A DNA stretch of 39,448 nucleotides from JBCBTJ01 sp964597685. GTDB lineage: Bacteria; Pseudomonadota; Alphaproteobacteria; Caulobacterales; Hyphomonadaceae. Below the pieces are notes generated by a model. It did no database searches. It saw only the letters and a list, made by a program, of their open reading frames with translations, and had not been told where the DNA came from. The translations under genes were made by a program, and so were the position numbers. The stretch spans positions 1 to 39,448 of the forward strand of contig CAZQZC010000003.1 of the NCBI GenBank assembly GCA_964597685.1, read 5' to 3'. This document shows, piece after piece, positions 24,045 to 32,718 of the stretch (within the stretch, counting starts at the first letter, position 1; each line of letters begins with the position of its first letter).

Positions 24045-24580
24045 GCGGCGCGGCGCGCAGAGTATCCCGCCGCTGCGAAGCTGAGCGCGGCGAGGCTCAG
24101 GGAGACCAACGCATTCCAGCCCGCCATGGACACGCCGAGCATCCGCCAGGCGGCGTCTGTGCACGACGCGCTTGCCGCGGTGCGCGACAATTCTCCGCCA
24201 ATATCGATGTTCAGGATGTCGTTGGGATTCGCCACACCGGAACAGCCAGGCGGGCCGGGCCACAACTTCCATTCCGCGCCGGCATGATAACCCGCCACGA
24301 CGGCCCCTGTGACGAAGACCAATCCCAGCATCAGGTTCAATGACAGGAGAAACCGGTCGGTTGGACGCAGCCTCCAAAGGGCCAATCCGGTCGCCGCCAT
24401 GGCCAGCGCGGCCCAGTAGACGTCGCGTTGGCGCAGGCACAAGGCGCAAGGCGCGAGGTCGCCAAACCGCTCGAACGCGTGGGCGGACGCAAGCATGGCG
24501 ATCGACGCCGCGCCCGCCAAAGCGGGCCACCGCCAGGCGCCAAGCGGTCTTGCCGCGAAATGTTCCACCGCCAATGTCAT
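24041..24580 (-). CDS. DsbB-family disulfide bond formation protein
   Basis: DsbB proteins re-oxidise periplasmic DsbA by passing electrons to quinone. This 179-residue protein has four membrane segments and both redox pairs: Cys45-Cys48 in APCALCLRQRD after the first helix, and Cys113 (PGCSG) with Cys140 (SASCTD) in the second periplasmic loop. The Arg-Gln pair after CALC is the expected quinone-binding region. The ATG at 24580 leaves a 56-base gap to exoD; a much longer in-frame extension would overlap exoD and is rejected. The operon partner upstream is exoD. Confidence 0.9.
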   Translation of the reverse strand: MTLAVEHFAARPLGAWRWPALAGAASIAMLASAHAFERFGDLAPCALCLRQRDVYWAALAMAATGLALWRLRPTDRFLLSLNLMLGLVFVTGAVVAGYHAGAEWKLWPGPPGCSGVANPNDILNIDIGGELSRTAASASCTDAAWRMLGVSMAGWNALVSLSLAALSFAAAGYSARRAA

Positions 24581-24636
24581 CGCGCGCAAGGTGACGCCAT
24601 AGAATTGGCGCGACAATGCGGCGATCAGCCCCGATT

Positions 24637-25266
24637 TTAATTGGTCGCCGCTTCCGTCACGGCTTCGGCCAGGAAACCGGCGCCAAACACAAAGGCCGCA
24701 ACCAGCGCGCCGACCCAGGCAACGCCAACGAAGCTGGACAACAGGACCAGCAAGCCGTCCCGCGCCATCAAGCCGAAGGCCACGCCGGCCACTGCGAAGC
24801 CCGGAACTGTATTGGTGAGTGGAAAAGGCAGCATGATCGACGCGCAGAACACGCACAAAAGCGCGCCAAGCAGGCGCTCCGACATGGGCCCGGTCAGCCA
24901 CACGAGACGGGGGCGGGCGAACGCTTCGACCCACCCGAAGAACCGCCGCCCCCCGCGCGCCGTATTGGTCAGCCCCGTCTTGTCGATACGCCGATCGCCC
25001 AGCGCCTTGGGTAGCCACGGCTCCTCGCGCCCAAGCGCCATCTGCAACGCCAGCGCCGCCATCGGCACTGCGACGACCTGTGGCACGATGTACAAAAACG
25101 GGATGCAGCACGGCAGCGCCAGCACGAACAGACCCGCGCCGAAAGCGCGCTCATCCAGCCGGTCGAAGATCTCCCGCAGGGAAAAGCCCTCCGGCCCGGC
25201 TTCGTCGGCCATGGCTTCAAAGGCCTGCAACAGGGTGCGCGGCGGGGGGGACGAGGTCGTATCCAT
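24637..25266 (-). CDS. exoD: ExoD-family exopolysaccharide synthesis membrane protein
   Basis: This 209-residue protein matches the ExoD family, first described in rhizobia where it affects exopolysaccharide production. Features are the FSLREIFDRLDERAFGAGLFVLALPCCIPF segment, the GREEPWLPKALGDRRID loop, and three to four membrane helices (about 40-75, 130-165 and 175-205). The start at 25266 (MDTTSSPPPRTLLQAF) is favoured; an upstream in-frame extension is Arg-rich and unlike the family. Its molecular activity is not established. It reads away from the tRNA-Leu gene on the opposite strand. Confidence 0.87.
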   Translation of the reverse strand: MDTTSSPPPRTLLQAFEAMADEAGPEGFSLREIFDRLDERAFGAGLFVLALPCCIPFLYIVPQVVAVPMAALALQMALGREEPWLPKALGDRRIDKTGLTNTARGGRRFFGWVEAFARPRLVWLTGPMSERLLGALLCVFCASIMLPFPLTNTVPGFAVAGVAFGLMARDGLLVLLSSFVGVAWVGALVAAFVFGAGFLAEAVTEAATN

Positions 25267-25347
25267 AGGCCTGGCAGCTATCCCAATCCGCCCGCGCGGG
25301 CGAGCACGATTGACGCGCGCGCCCGCCTCGGGCATTCGCACCCCAGC

Positions 25348-25433
25348 GCCCCTGTGGCGGAATCGGTAGACGCGACGGATTCAAAATCCGTTTTCCTTTG
25401 GAAGTGCCCGTTCGAGTCGGGCCAGGGGCACCA
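25348..25433 (+). tRNA. tRNA-Leu (anticodon CAA)
   Basis: An 86-base gene with acceptor GCCCCTG (25348-25354) pairing with CAGGGGC (25423-25429), discriminator A and encoded CCA (25431-25433). The anticodon stem ACGGA/TCCGT holds the loop TTCAAAA with anticodon CAA, reading UUG. A long variable arm follows (TTTCCTTTGGAAG region), as expected for a class II tRNA. The T arm is GCCCG/CGGGC with loop TTCGAGT. No attachment-site repeat or integrase is seen beside it. Confidence 0.96.
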
Positions 25434-25588
25434 TCCGCAGCCAGTCGTCTCTGGGACGGTCAAAAGGTCGCGACGCGATCTCAAGACGGAAGATGGCTGA
25501 GTAGCGCCCGCCAATCCAAAAACTGCGGAAGGCTTGCTTCCAGGCCCACCGGCTCCAGTTCGGCTTTTCCGGATAGAGGAGGCGAAGC

Positions 25589-26296
25589 ATGCGGGCGGTG
25601 GTCGTCGGAGCGAGCGGCGGGATCGGCGGCGAGTTTGTGCGTCAATTGTCTGCGCGTGCAGATGTTGAACAGGTTCTGGCGCTCTCGCGCAGCGGGAAAG
25701 CGCCCGTCGGTCCAAAGATCGAAGCAGGCCGGATCGACCTGGAGGACGAGGCCAGCATCGACGCGGCGTTTTCAGGCGCCGGTGAGGTGGGTTTGGTCAT
25801 CGTTGCAACGGGGATTCTGTCCGACACAGGGGGGCTGTCCCCCGAGAAGACATATCGCGCCCAAAGCCCGCAAGCCTTCGACAAAGTCTTTCGCGTCAAT
25901 ACGATCGGACCGGCGCTGACGGCCAAGCACGCCCTGCCGCGTATGCCGCGCGCAGGCCGGGCCGTATTCGCTGCGCTATCGGCCCGTGTGGGATCGATTT
26001 CGGACAATGGGATCGGCGGCTGGCACGCTTACCGTGCGTCGAAGGCGGCGCTGAACATGTTGATCCGGAACTACGCGATCGAGCAGGCGCGGCGGAACTC
26101 GGACTTCATCTGTGTCGGCCTGCACCCTGGCACGGTCGATACCGAATTATCCAAGCCTTTTCAGGGCAATGTGCCAGAGGAAAACCTCTTCACGCCGGAG
26201 CGTTCGGCTCGTTGTCTGCTCAATGTGATCGATGGCCTGAGGCCAACCGACACCGGCAAGGTCTTCGATTGGGCCGGACAGGAAATCCCCGCCTGA
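25589..26296 (+). CDS. Short-chain dehydrogenase/reductase, C-factor-like
   Basis: The 235-residue protein is a classical SDR. The dinucleotide site is VVVGASGGIGGEFV (3-16), the NNAG-like motif is replaced by VATGILSD, and the active site shows ALSARVGSI with a Tyr-x3-Lys (YRASKAAL). PGTVDTELSKPF follows, as in the CsgA/C-factor SDR group. GAGGAGG precedes the ATG at 25589. The substrate is unknown. The TGA directly abuts the TGA of the convergent CPBP gene in a TGATCA palindrome. Confidence 0.9.
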   Translation: MRAVVVGASGGIGGEFVRQLSARADVEQVLALSRSGKAPVGPKIEAGRIDLEDEASIDAAFSGAGEVGLVIVATGILSDTGGLSPEKTYRAQSPQAFDKVFRVNTIGPALTAKHALPRMPRAGRAVFAALSARVGSISDNGIGGWHAYRASKAALNMLIRNYAIEQARRNSDFICVGLHPGTVDTELSKPFQGNVPEENLFTPERSARCLLNVIDGLRPTDTGKVFDWAGQEIPA

Positions 26297-26788
26297 TCAC
26301 TTGAAAAAGTCCGGGCCGCCGAAAAGCCCCTTCCAGCCGACGACCATGATCCAGTGAAGCGCGATCGCTGGCCAGAGCGAGCGCGCTTTCACCGCCGCAT
26401 ATGTGCACGCGACGCCGAGCGCGGCGGTCACGGTGAGGAACCTGGGATCGAAGAACAAATCCCGAGCTTCTGGAAGAAAAAACAAGGCATTAAATGGATG
26501 CCAGGCGACGAAGGCCAGAAGCGCGATCCCCGCGACAAGCCTCGGTCGATAATCCGCGGTCAGCAAAAGCGGCCCCCGAAAAACGACTTCCTCGCCAATG
26601 GCCGGGAGGATAATCGCGATGAGGGCGGTGCGCGCGAGACCTTCGGTTTCGGGCCGCCAGGCGTAAAGCCCCGTCCCAAGCCCGAACGCAGCCGCAAACA
26701 CTGAAAAAAGCGCAAGCGCCAGAAGGCCCGTCCGCCAACCCGAAAGGCGAGGCCAATGGAAGGCGCTCCAAAATCGCGCAGCGAGCAT
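26297..26788 (-). CDS. CPBP-family intramembrane glutamic protease-like protein
   Basis: This 163-residue membrane protein carries the CPBP (CAAX protease/bacteriocin-processing, ABI) motifs: GEEVVFRG with Glu66-Glu67 and Arg71, FVAWHPFN with His97, and HWIMVVGW with His145. Four to five hydrophobic segments can be drawn. It is short for the family, but the three motifs are present in the right order. Members cleave peptides in membranes or act without known substrates. It lies 3 bases after the lipoprotein gene, so the two are co-transcribed. Confidence 0.85.
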   Translation of the reverse strand: MLAARFWSAFHWPRLSGWRTGLLALALFSVFAAAFGLGTGLYAWRPETEGLARTALIAIILPAIGEEVVFRGPLLLTADYRPRLVAGIALLAFVAWHPFNALFFLPEARDLFFDPRFLTVTAALGVACTYAAVKARSLWPAIALHWIMVVGWKGLFGGPDFFK

Positions 26789-26791
26789 GGA

Positions 26792-27286
26792 TCAGGAGAA
26801 GACCGAGGTCTCGATCACGGAGCGCGCGTCATAGACATCGGGATCGTTCGGCTTGTCGCCTCGCCCCACGATGACTTCCAGGACGTGCTCCACGCGCTGG
26901 CCGTTTCCAGGGTCGCCGCCGCCGACCGGGAAGGCGACGCCCCCGCCGAACACGGAATTGCGGCCGCCCGTCGACCCGCCGATGGCGATGGTGGCGCCGC
27001 TTCCGCCGCCGCCCGCGCCCTTGGCCGTCGTATAGGCGTCAACAATTTGGAACCAGTCCGCGCCGTCCCGCAGGGTCAGCTCCGCCGCGCGGAGAAGGGC
27101 GCCCGTGCGCGACTGGCCGACGCTGAACGAGCGGTAGCCCACCTGGTAACGGTTGAGCTCGAGCGCCTGCTCAAAATAGCCCTGGCTGCGCGACGACGTC
27201 GCCGGTCCATAGGGCGCTGGCTCTGTGGAGGCGCAACCCGTCGCCAAAATGAGCGCCGCTAAAACCGGCGCCGTCAGTCCGCGCAT
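26792..27286 (-). CDS. CC0125/CC1285-type lipoprotein
   Basis: The 164-residue protein has a lipoprotein signal peptide ending ATGC (Cys18). The segment EQALELNRYQVGYRSFSVGQSRTGALLRAAELTLRDGADWFQIVDAY matches the CC0125/CC1285 family found in alphaproteobacteria. A Gly/Ser-rich stretch (about 92-125) precedes a C-terminal strand (VEHVLEVIVGRGDKP). It should sit in the outer or inner membrane leaflet facing the periplasm. The function of the family is unknown. Confidence 0.85.
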   Translation of the reverse strand: MRGLTAPVLAALILATGCASTEPAPYGPATSSRSQGYFEQALELNRYQVGYRSFSVGQSRTGALLRAAELTLRDGADWFQIVDAYTTAKGAGGGGSGATIAIGGSTGGRNSVFGGGVAFPVGGGDPGNGQRVEHVLEVIVGRGDKPNDPDVYDARSVIETSVFS

Positions 27287-27311
27287 CCCTCGTCTCCCGT
27301 CATCGCGTCGT

Positions 27312-28163
27312 TCACCCGAGGATGCACTTGCCGTTCTTGATCACCGTCGCCTCACGCGCGGCGACCCGGGCCTCGAACGACAGCGTATCGCCTTCCTCCC
27401 AGAAATCGACCTGTATCGCCTCCCCCGGAAACACAGGCGCCGAGAATCGGACGTCGAATTGCTTGATCCGCGTCGGATCGTGGTCGGCGTACGCTTTGAG
27501 CGCCGCCCGGCAACAGACGCCATAGGTGCAGAGCCCGTGCAGGATTGGCCGGTCAAACCCGGCCGCGCGGGCGAAATTCGGATCTGAGTGTAGCGGGTTC
27601 CGGTCGCCAGACAGGCGGTAGATCAGAGCCTGGTTCGGCGACGTGTTGAGTGACACGGTTCGGTCCGGCGCGCGGTCTGGGCGTTCGTGGATCGCTGGGC
27701 CGCCCGTCGCAGGTCCGCCGAAGCCGCCGTCGGCGCGGGCGAAAATGGTGGAGCCGAGACTGGCGAGCGCTTCGCCGCTGGCTGCCTCTTTCAAAGTGGT
27801 CGTGGAATAGATCAGCGCCCCTTTGCCAGCGCCCTTGTCGACGATCTCGTCGACCCGCCAATCGGCCAGGATCTCGCCTTCGGCCGGCAGGGGCTTGTGG
27901 ATCGTGAGGCGCTGTTCGCCATGCACGACCATCAGGAAATTGATCCCCATCTCCGTCGTTCGGCCCGCGCCCCAGGCCATGACGGTGGCTTGGGTGGGGA
28001 CGACCCGCAGCCCGTTTTCGTAAACGAAGGGAAGTTCAGCCGCGTCCAGCGGATCCTCACCCATCCCAATGCCGAGCGCATAGAGCATCGTGTCACGCTC
28101 AGAATGGGAGAAGGGTTGGTTTTCCGAGGATAAAGCCTTGGCGGCGGCGTAATCGATCGGCAT
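27312..28163 (-). CDS. MaoC-family (R)-enoyl-CoA hydratase, double hot-dog
   Basis: The 283-residue protein has two hot-dog halves, like the hydratase-2 domain of peroxisomal multifunctional enzyme type 2. The hydratase-2 signature YRLSGDRNPLH (182-192) carries the catalytic Asp187 and His192, followed by FDRPILHGLCTYG. The N-terminal half (MPIDYAAAKALSSEN, then GRTTEMGINFLMVVHGEQRL) lacks the signature and would be the substrate-binding half. It adds water to trans-2-enoyl-CoA to give (R)-3-hydroxyacyl-CoA. The start at 28163 gives the family's N-terminus. It lies 49 bases downstream of the monooxygenase gene on the same strand. PHB genes further along could share its product, but that is inference. 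Confidence 0.88.
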   Translation of the reverse strand: MPIDYAAAKALSSENQPFSHSERDTMLYALGIGMGEDPLDAAELPFVYENGLRVVPTQATVMAWGAGRTTEMGINFLMVVHGEQRLTIHKPLPAEGEILADWRVDEIVDKGAGKGALIYSTTTLKEAASGEALASLGSTIFARADGGFGGPATGGPAIHERPDRAPDRTVSLNTSPNQALIYRLSGDRNPLHSDPNFARAAGFDRPILHGLCTYGVCCRAALKAYADHDPTRIKQFDVRFSAPVFPGEAIQVDFWEEGDTLSFEARVAAREATVIKNGKCILG

Positions 28164-28212
28164 GGGCGCTCCCGTCAGTTGCGTTGAGCTTAGACGGAGA
28201 CGACGTCCAAGG

Positions 28213-29715
28213 CTATTCCGCGGCGACCTGGACCGCAGGCGCGTCGGCAGCCGCCGCCGTTTCGGCGCGGCGTCCGAAACGCATAACGCCGTCGTCGATC
28301 GCGGATTTGCGCATGACTTTGACATCTTTGCCGTAATTCTGATTGACCCGCCACGGCTCCTCGGTGCTTTGGCGCGGGAAATAGTCCATCGCGCGCTGTA
28401 CGTAGCCGGAGGAGAAATCGAGCCAGGGGCGCGGCTCCAAGCCGCCCTCCGGCAGCTCCGGCACGGCGTAGTCGGCGCCCGCCTCGTCCATGTGGTTCAG
28501 AAGGCGGCACACATACTCGGAAATCAGATCCGCGCGCAGCGTCCAGGAGGCGTTCGTATAGCCGAACACCGCCGCCATGTTGGGCACGCCGGAATACATC
28601 AAGCCCTTGTACGCAAAGGTGTCGCGCGGGGCCACGTCCTGGCCGTCGACCGAGATTTGAACCTTGTTCCAAACTTCGAGCTGAAGTCCCGTGGCCGTCA
28701 CGACAATGTCGGCGGGAAGCTCCTCGCCGGACTTCAGTTTGATCCCGGTCTCGGTGAAGGTCTCGATCTGGTCGGTCGCAACGTCGGCCTTGCCGCTGTT
28801 GAGCGCGTCATAGAGATCACCGTCTGGAACGAGGCAGAGGCGTTGGTCCCACGGATTGTAGCGCGGCGTGAAATGCTGTTCGACCATCTCTTCGCCCAGC
28901 GCCTCACGCGTCATGCCGAGCAGGCGCTCCTTCGCCTTTTCGGGGCGCGTCCGGGTCTGCTTGTAGAAGAATTGCTGCATCAGCACATTACGCCAGCGCA
29001 CAATGTTGTAGGCCCACATGTCGGGCAGGATGCGGCGCAAAAAATTCGCCGCTTTGTCTTCGGCGGGCCGCGAGACGACATAGGTCGGCGAACGCTGCAG
29101 CATGGTGACCTTGTCGGCCTTGTCCGTCATCGCAGGCACCAGCGTCATGGCCGTGGCGCCCGAGCCGATGACGACAACGCGCTTGCCGCCGTAATCGAGA
29201 TCCTCGGGCCAGTATTGCGGGTGGACGATCTCGCCCTTGAAGGCGTCGCGTCCCGGAAAGTCCGGCGTGTAGCCCTGGTCGTAGCTGTAATACCCGCCGC
29301 AAAGAAACAGGAAGTTCGCTGTGAGCGAAACGGTCTCGCCCGTCTCGACGCGCTCCGCCTCGATGGTCCAGAGGGCGGACGCGCTGTCCCACGCGGCGCG
29401 GCGCACCTTGTGGCCGAACCGGATCTTCTCTCGAACGCCGTATTCATCGGCTGTGTCGTTGACATAGCTTCGAATGGACGGGCCGTCGGCGATCGCCTTG
29501 GCTTCCGTCCACGGTTTGAAACTGTAGCCCAGCGTATGCATGTCGCTGTCGGAGCGGATCCCCGGATAGCGAAAGAGATCCCATGTGCCGCCGACCGCGT
29601 CGCGGCCTTCCAACAGCGTAAAGGTCTTCGAGGGGCAATGCTTGGTCAGATGAACCGCCGCGCCGACGCCCGACAGGCCCGCGCCGACGATGAGTACGTC
29701 CACATGATCGATCAT
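28213..29715 (-). CDS. Baeyer-Villiger-type flavin monooxygenase
   Basis: This 500-residue FAD/NADPH enzyme inserts oxygen next to a ketone or oxidises a heteroatom. It has the FAD site VLIVGAGLSGVGAA (11-16 is GAGLSG), GGTWDLFRYPGIRSDSDMH, the Baeyer-Villiger fingerprint FKGEIVHPQYWP (159-170), and the NADPH site VVIGSGATAM. The overall pattern is close to EthA-type monooxygenases. The ATG at 29715 is preceded by CGGGAG eight bases upstream; an in-frame ATG ten codons earlier is less likely. The neighbouring hydratase may act on a product of the pathway, but no substrate can be named. Confidence 0.92.
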   Translation of the reverse strand: MIDHVDVLIVGAGLSGVGAAVHLTKHCPSKTFTLLEGRDAVGGTWDLFRYPGIRSDSDMHTLGYSFKPWTEAKAIADGPSIRSYVNDTADEYGVREKIRFGHKVRRAAWDSASALWTIEAERVETGETVSLTANFLFLCGGYYSYDQGYTPDFPGRDAFKGEIVHPQYWPEDLDYGGKRVVVIGSGATAMTLVPAMTDKADKVTMLQRSPTYVVSRPAEDKAANFLRRILPDMWAYNIVRWRNVLMQQFFYKQTRTRPEKAKERLLGMTREALGEEMVEQHFTPRYNPWDQRLCLVPDGDLYDALNSGKADVATDQIETFTETGIKLKSGEELPADIVVTATGLQLEVWNKVQISVDGQDVAPRDTFAYKGLMYSGVPNMAAVFGYTNASWTLRADLISEYVCRLLNHMDEAGADYAVPELPEGGLEPRPWLDFSSGYVQRAMDYFPRQSTEEPWRVNQNYGKDVKVMRKSAIDDGVMRFGRRAETAAAADAPAVQVAAE

Positions 29716-29789
29716 CGCGCCGTCTCCCGAATATCGGGCGTCCAAAACGTGACGCCTCCGTCATAATTTAGCACGACGCGTGCGAAAAT

Positions 29790-30872
29790 CTACCGCTTCG
29801 CGCCAAACGCTTCGAAGGCGTCGATGATGGCGTCGTTCGCTTCAACAGGCCCAATCGTCAAACGAAGGCAGGTCGGCAAGCCGTAGGCGGCCATGCCGCG
29901 CAAGACGAGGTTGCGGCCGCGCAAAAAGGCGTCGGCGTCAACCACGCTCCGCCCAGGCGCTTCCGGAAAGCGGATGAGCACGAAATTGCCGACGGAGGCG
30001 GCGACGTCGAAGCCGAAATCCCGCAATTTGACGGAGACGCGCTCAAGCTCGCTTTCATTGTGGGTGATTGAGCGCTGGACGAAATCGTCGTCCTCCAGCG
30101 CCGCGATCCCGGCGGCCTGCGCTGGCGCGTTGACGTTGAACGGCCCGCGCACCCGGTGGATGGCGTCGACGACGCTTTCGGGGCCATACGCCCAGCCGAG
30201 GCGCAAGGCGGCGAGCCCGTGGATCTTGGAGAAGGTCCGCGTCATCAGAACGTTCGGCGCTTCGCCGGCCAGTTCCAGCCCCGCAGAATAATCGTTCCGG
30301 CGGACATATTCCGCATAGGCGCCGTCGACGACCAAAAGGATATCCTCGCGCAGGCCCGCATGGAGGCGCTTCACTTCGTCGAAGGGGATGTAGCTGCCTG
30401 TTGGATTGTTCGGATTGGCGAGGAAGACCATCCGTGTCTTCCCGGTTACGCGCTCAAGGATCGCATCGACGCTGGCTGTGAGGTTCGTCTCAGGCGCGTT
30501 GACGATCGTCGCGCCGGATTGCTGGGCGACGAGCCGGTAGACCAGAAAGGCGTGCTCGGACTGGATGACCTCGTCGCCGGGACGCAGATAGGCGCGGCCG
30601 AGCAGCTGGAAGATTTCATCCGAGCCGGAGCCGCAAACGATGCGGTCAGGGTCGACCCCGTACTTCCGGCCGATCGCTTCCCGCAGAAGCCGCGCCGACC
30701 CGTCGGGATAGGTCTCGAGGTGCTCGGCCGCCTCTATCATTGCAGCTTTCGCCGCCGGCGAGCAGCCAAGCGGGTTTTCATTCGAAGACAATTTCCAGCC
30801 GCCGGGCGCCGGCTCTCCGCCTTTGTACGGCGTAATCTCCAGAATGTTCGACAGCGGCTGCGGTCCGGCCAT
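29790..30872 (-). CDS. hisC: Histidinol-phosphate aminotransferase family protein (HisC)
   Basis: The 360-residue PLP enzyme belongs to class I/II aminotransferases of the HisC group. Features are KLSSNENPLGCSPAAKAAM, the NPNNPTG motif (153-159), DGAYAEYV, the PLP lysine Lys216 in RTFSKIHGLAALRLGW, and the C-terminal LRLTIGP arginine region. It would transaminate histidinol phosphate, but in alphaproteobacteria a HisC next to metX often serves aromatic amino acid synthesis, so the substrate is open. The start at 30872 has GAGGGAG upstream. It diverges from metX across 110 bases. Confidence 0.92.
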   Translation of the reverse strand: MAGPQPLSNILEITPYKGGEPAPGGWKLSSNENPLGCSPAAKAAMIEAAEHLETYPDGSARLLREAIGRKYGVDPDRIVCGSGSDEIFQLLGRAYLRPGDEVIQSEHAFLVYRLVAQQSGATIVNAPETNLTASVDAILERVTGKTRMVFLANPNNPTGSYIPFDEVKRLHAGLREDILLVVDGAYAEYVRRNDYSAGLELAGEAPNVLMTRTFSKIHGLAALRLGWAYGPESVVDAIHRVRGPFNVNAPAQAAGIAALEDDDFVQRSITHNESELERVSVKLRDFGFDVAASVGNFVLIRFPEAPGRSVVDADAFLRGRNLVLRGMAAYGLPTCLRLTIGPVEANDAIIDAFEAFGAKR

Positions 30873-30982
30873 CAACGGCTCCCTCTGTGTTCGTTTGCGG
30901 GAGTGGGGGATCGAGCATTCGTGGTCAAGGGCGCGCGCCGCCGCGCTTGACACGCGCACACGGCGTCGACACGTCACCCCGC

Positions 30983-32119
30983 ATGGACGTCCAAGCGCCT
31001 CCGGAGCCGTTACACTTGAAGAGCCTGGCGCTGCCTGGCCGTCTGACGCTCGATTGCGGTCAGGCGCTCGAAGGCGTCGAAGTGGCCTATGAAACCTGGG
31101 GCCGGCTAAACACCGCGCGATCCAACGCGATCCTGGTCTGTCACGCGCTGACGGGCGACCAATTCTGCGCGTCGCCGAATCCTGTGACGGGTCGGCCCGC
31201 TTGGTGGCCGCGCCTGGTGGGGCCGGGCAAGCCGATCGACACGGACAAATTCTTTGTGATCGCCGCGAATGTGCTCGGCGGATGCATGGGCACGACCGGG
31301 CCGGCCAGCATGGCGCCCGACGGAAAGCCCTATGCGCTGCGCTTTCCCGTCATCACCATCCAGGACATGGTCCGCGCCCAACGGGCGTTGCTCGACGAAT
31401 TGGGCGTGGCGCGCCTGTTCAGCGTCGTCGGCGGCTCCATGGGCGGCATGCAGGCGCTCGCCTGGGCGGCCGACGCGCCTGAGCGCGTGGCCTCCGCCGT
31501 CATTATTGCAGCGGCGGCGCGCCATTCGGCCCAGAACATCGCCTTCTACGAGGTCGGCCGCCAGGCGATCATGGCCGATCCAGATTGGGCCGAAGGCGCT
31601 TATCTCGAACGGGGCGTGCGACCGAAGAACGGCCTCGCCATCGCGCGGATGGCGGCGCACATCACTTATCTGTCGGAAAGCGGGCTGAAGCGCCGCTTCG
31701 ATCGCGGCTTGCAGGACCGCAAAGCGGCGAGCTTTTCCTTCGACGCAGATTTCCAGGTCGAATCCTATCTCCGCCACCAGGGGCATAGTTTCGTCGATCG
31801 GTTCGATGCGAATTCCTATCTCTACATCACGCGCGCGATGGACTATTTCGATCTGGCTGGCGCGCATGGCGGTCGGCTCGCGGATGCGTTCGTCGATAGC
31901 CCGACCCGGTTTTGCTTGTTCTCTTTCTCGTCGGATTGGCATTACCCGCCGTCGGAGACGCGGGAGATCACGCGCGCGCTTGCCGCCGCCGGCGCTCATG
32001 TCAGCCAAATCGACATCCAAACCGATAAGGGCCATGACGCCTTCTTCCTGGAGGAGCCGGGCTTTGAGGAGGCCTTGGCCGGATTTCTGGCCGCCAGCGC
32101 CGAGGCTGAGGGGCTGTGA
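30983..32119 (+). CDS. metX: Homoserine O-acyltransferase MetX
   Basis: This 378-residue alpha/beta-hydrolase-fold enzyme acylates homoserine, the first committed step of methionine synthesis. The catalytic triad is Ser152 (GGSMGGMQ), Asp318 (SSDWHYPP) and His351 (KGHDAFF). ANVLGGCMGTTGP and ILVCHALTGDQF complete the family pattern. Whether it uses acetyl-CoA or succinyl-CoA cannot be told here, since MetX members do both. The ATG at 30983 gives a normal N-terminus; a longer version would run into the hisC promoter. It overlaps metW by 4 bases (GTGA). I looked for a SAM-II riboswitch in the leader and found none. An inverted repeat lies at 30924-30951. Confidence 0.96.
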   Translation: MDVQAPPEPLHLKSLALPGRLTLDCGQALEGVEVAYETWGRLNTARSNAILVCHALTGDQFCASPNPVTGRPAWWPRLVGPGKPIDTDKFFVIAANVLGGCMGTTGPASMAPDGKPYALRFPVITIQDMVRAQRALLDELGVARLFSVVGGSMGGMQALAWAADAPERVASAVIIAAAARHSAQNIAFYEVGRQAIMADPDWAEGAYLERGVRPKNGLAIARMAAHITYLSESGLKRRFDRGLQDRKAASFSFDADFQVESYLRHQGHSFVDRFDANSYLYITRAMDYFDLAGAHGGRLADAFVDSPTRFCLFSFSSDWHYPPSETREITRALAAAGAHVSQIDIQTDKGHDAFFLEEPGFEEALAGFLAASAEAEGL

Positions 32120-32718
32120 GCGCGCCGCGCCTCGATCACCTGGCGATCGCTTCGCGTATAAAGCCCGGCGCAAAGGTGCTGGACGTCGGCTGCGGAGATG
32201 GCGCCCTTCTCGCACTGTTGAAGCGCGAATGCGAGGTCGACGCCCGCGGCCTCGAGATTTCCGAGGCTGGCGTCCAGGCGTGCCTGGCGCAAGGATTTTC
32301 CGTCGTTCAAGGCGACGCCGACATCGATCTTGAAGTTTTTCCAAGCGACGGCTTCGACGTCGCGATCATGTCGAAAAGTATTCAAGACATGCGTCGCCCG
32401 GGATTGGTTTTGAAAGAGCTCGCCCGCATTTCGCCGGACGTCATCGTCTCCTTCCGCAATTACGGACATTGGAAGCGCCGGGTGTCCTTGTTGACGTCGG
32501 GCCGGATTCCCGCGCCACGGGGCGGCGCCTGGCACGACCCTGAAGCGCTGCATCCCTCCACGGCCGCCGACCTTGCCGACCTCGCCCGTTCCTGCGGCTT
32601 GACGATCGAGGCCATGGCGCCCGTGTCGCACCGACGGGTCGGCCGTTTCCGCAGCGGCGGCCTGGCCCAGCTAAACTGGGGCGCGCCGGACGCGATCCTG
32701 CATCTGCGTTGTCAATAA
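32116..32718 (+). CDS. metW: MetW, partner of MetX
   Basis: MetW is a small SAM-methyltransferase-fold protein that accompanies MetX in proteobacteria and is reported to be needed for its full activity. The 200-residue sequence has the SAM-site-like VLDVGCGDGALL (21-32), GLEISEAGVQACLAQGFSVVQGD, FDVAIMSKSIQDMRRP, and the VSFRNYGHWKRRVSLLTSGRIP region typical of MetW. The start is a GTG inside the metX stop. The last 7 bases overlap the end of the convergent membrane protein gene. Confidence 0.95.
   Translation: MSAPRLDHLAIASRIKPGAKVLDVGCGDGALLALLKRECEVDARGLEISEAGVQACLAQGFSVVQGDADIDLEVFPSDGFDVAIMSKSIQDMRRPGLVLKELARISPDVIVSFRNYGHWKRRVSLLTSGRIPAPRGGAWHDPEALHPSTAADLADLARSCGLTIEAMAPVSHRRVGRFRSGGLAQLNWGAPDAILHLRCQ

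Noticed and set aside
24581..25111. Upstream extension of the DsbB frame by about 177 codons
   Set aside because: It would overlap most of exoD and the extension has no similarity to DsbB; the ATG at 24580 gives the family N-terminus.
25348..25588. tRNA-Leu as an integration site
   Set aside because: No integrase, no direct repeat of the tRNA 3' end and no compositionally odd segment nearby.
25381..25590. Minus-strand frame ending in PLARLERALPKENGF
   Set aside because: This is the well-known false protein made by reading across a tRNA-Leu gene; it is not a real gene.
28162..29766. A 534-codon open frame on the plus strand opposite the monooxygenase gene
   Set aside because: It is antisense to an intact, motif-rich enzyme, has no recognisable domain and is Arg/His/Val-rich, as expected from GC-rich codon bias on the opposite strand.
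30873..30982. SAM-II riboswitch before metX
   Set aside because: The conserved pseudoknot core sequences could not be found; only a simple inverted repeat is there.
31106..32344. A 412-codon open frame on the minus strand opposite metX
   Set aside because: metX has all catalytic residues; the antisense product is Arg-rich and low in family features.
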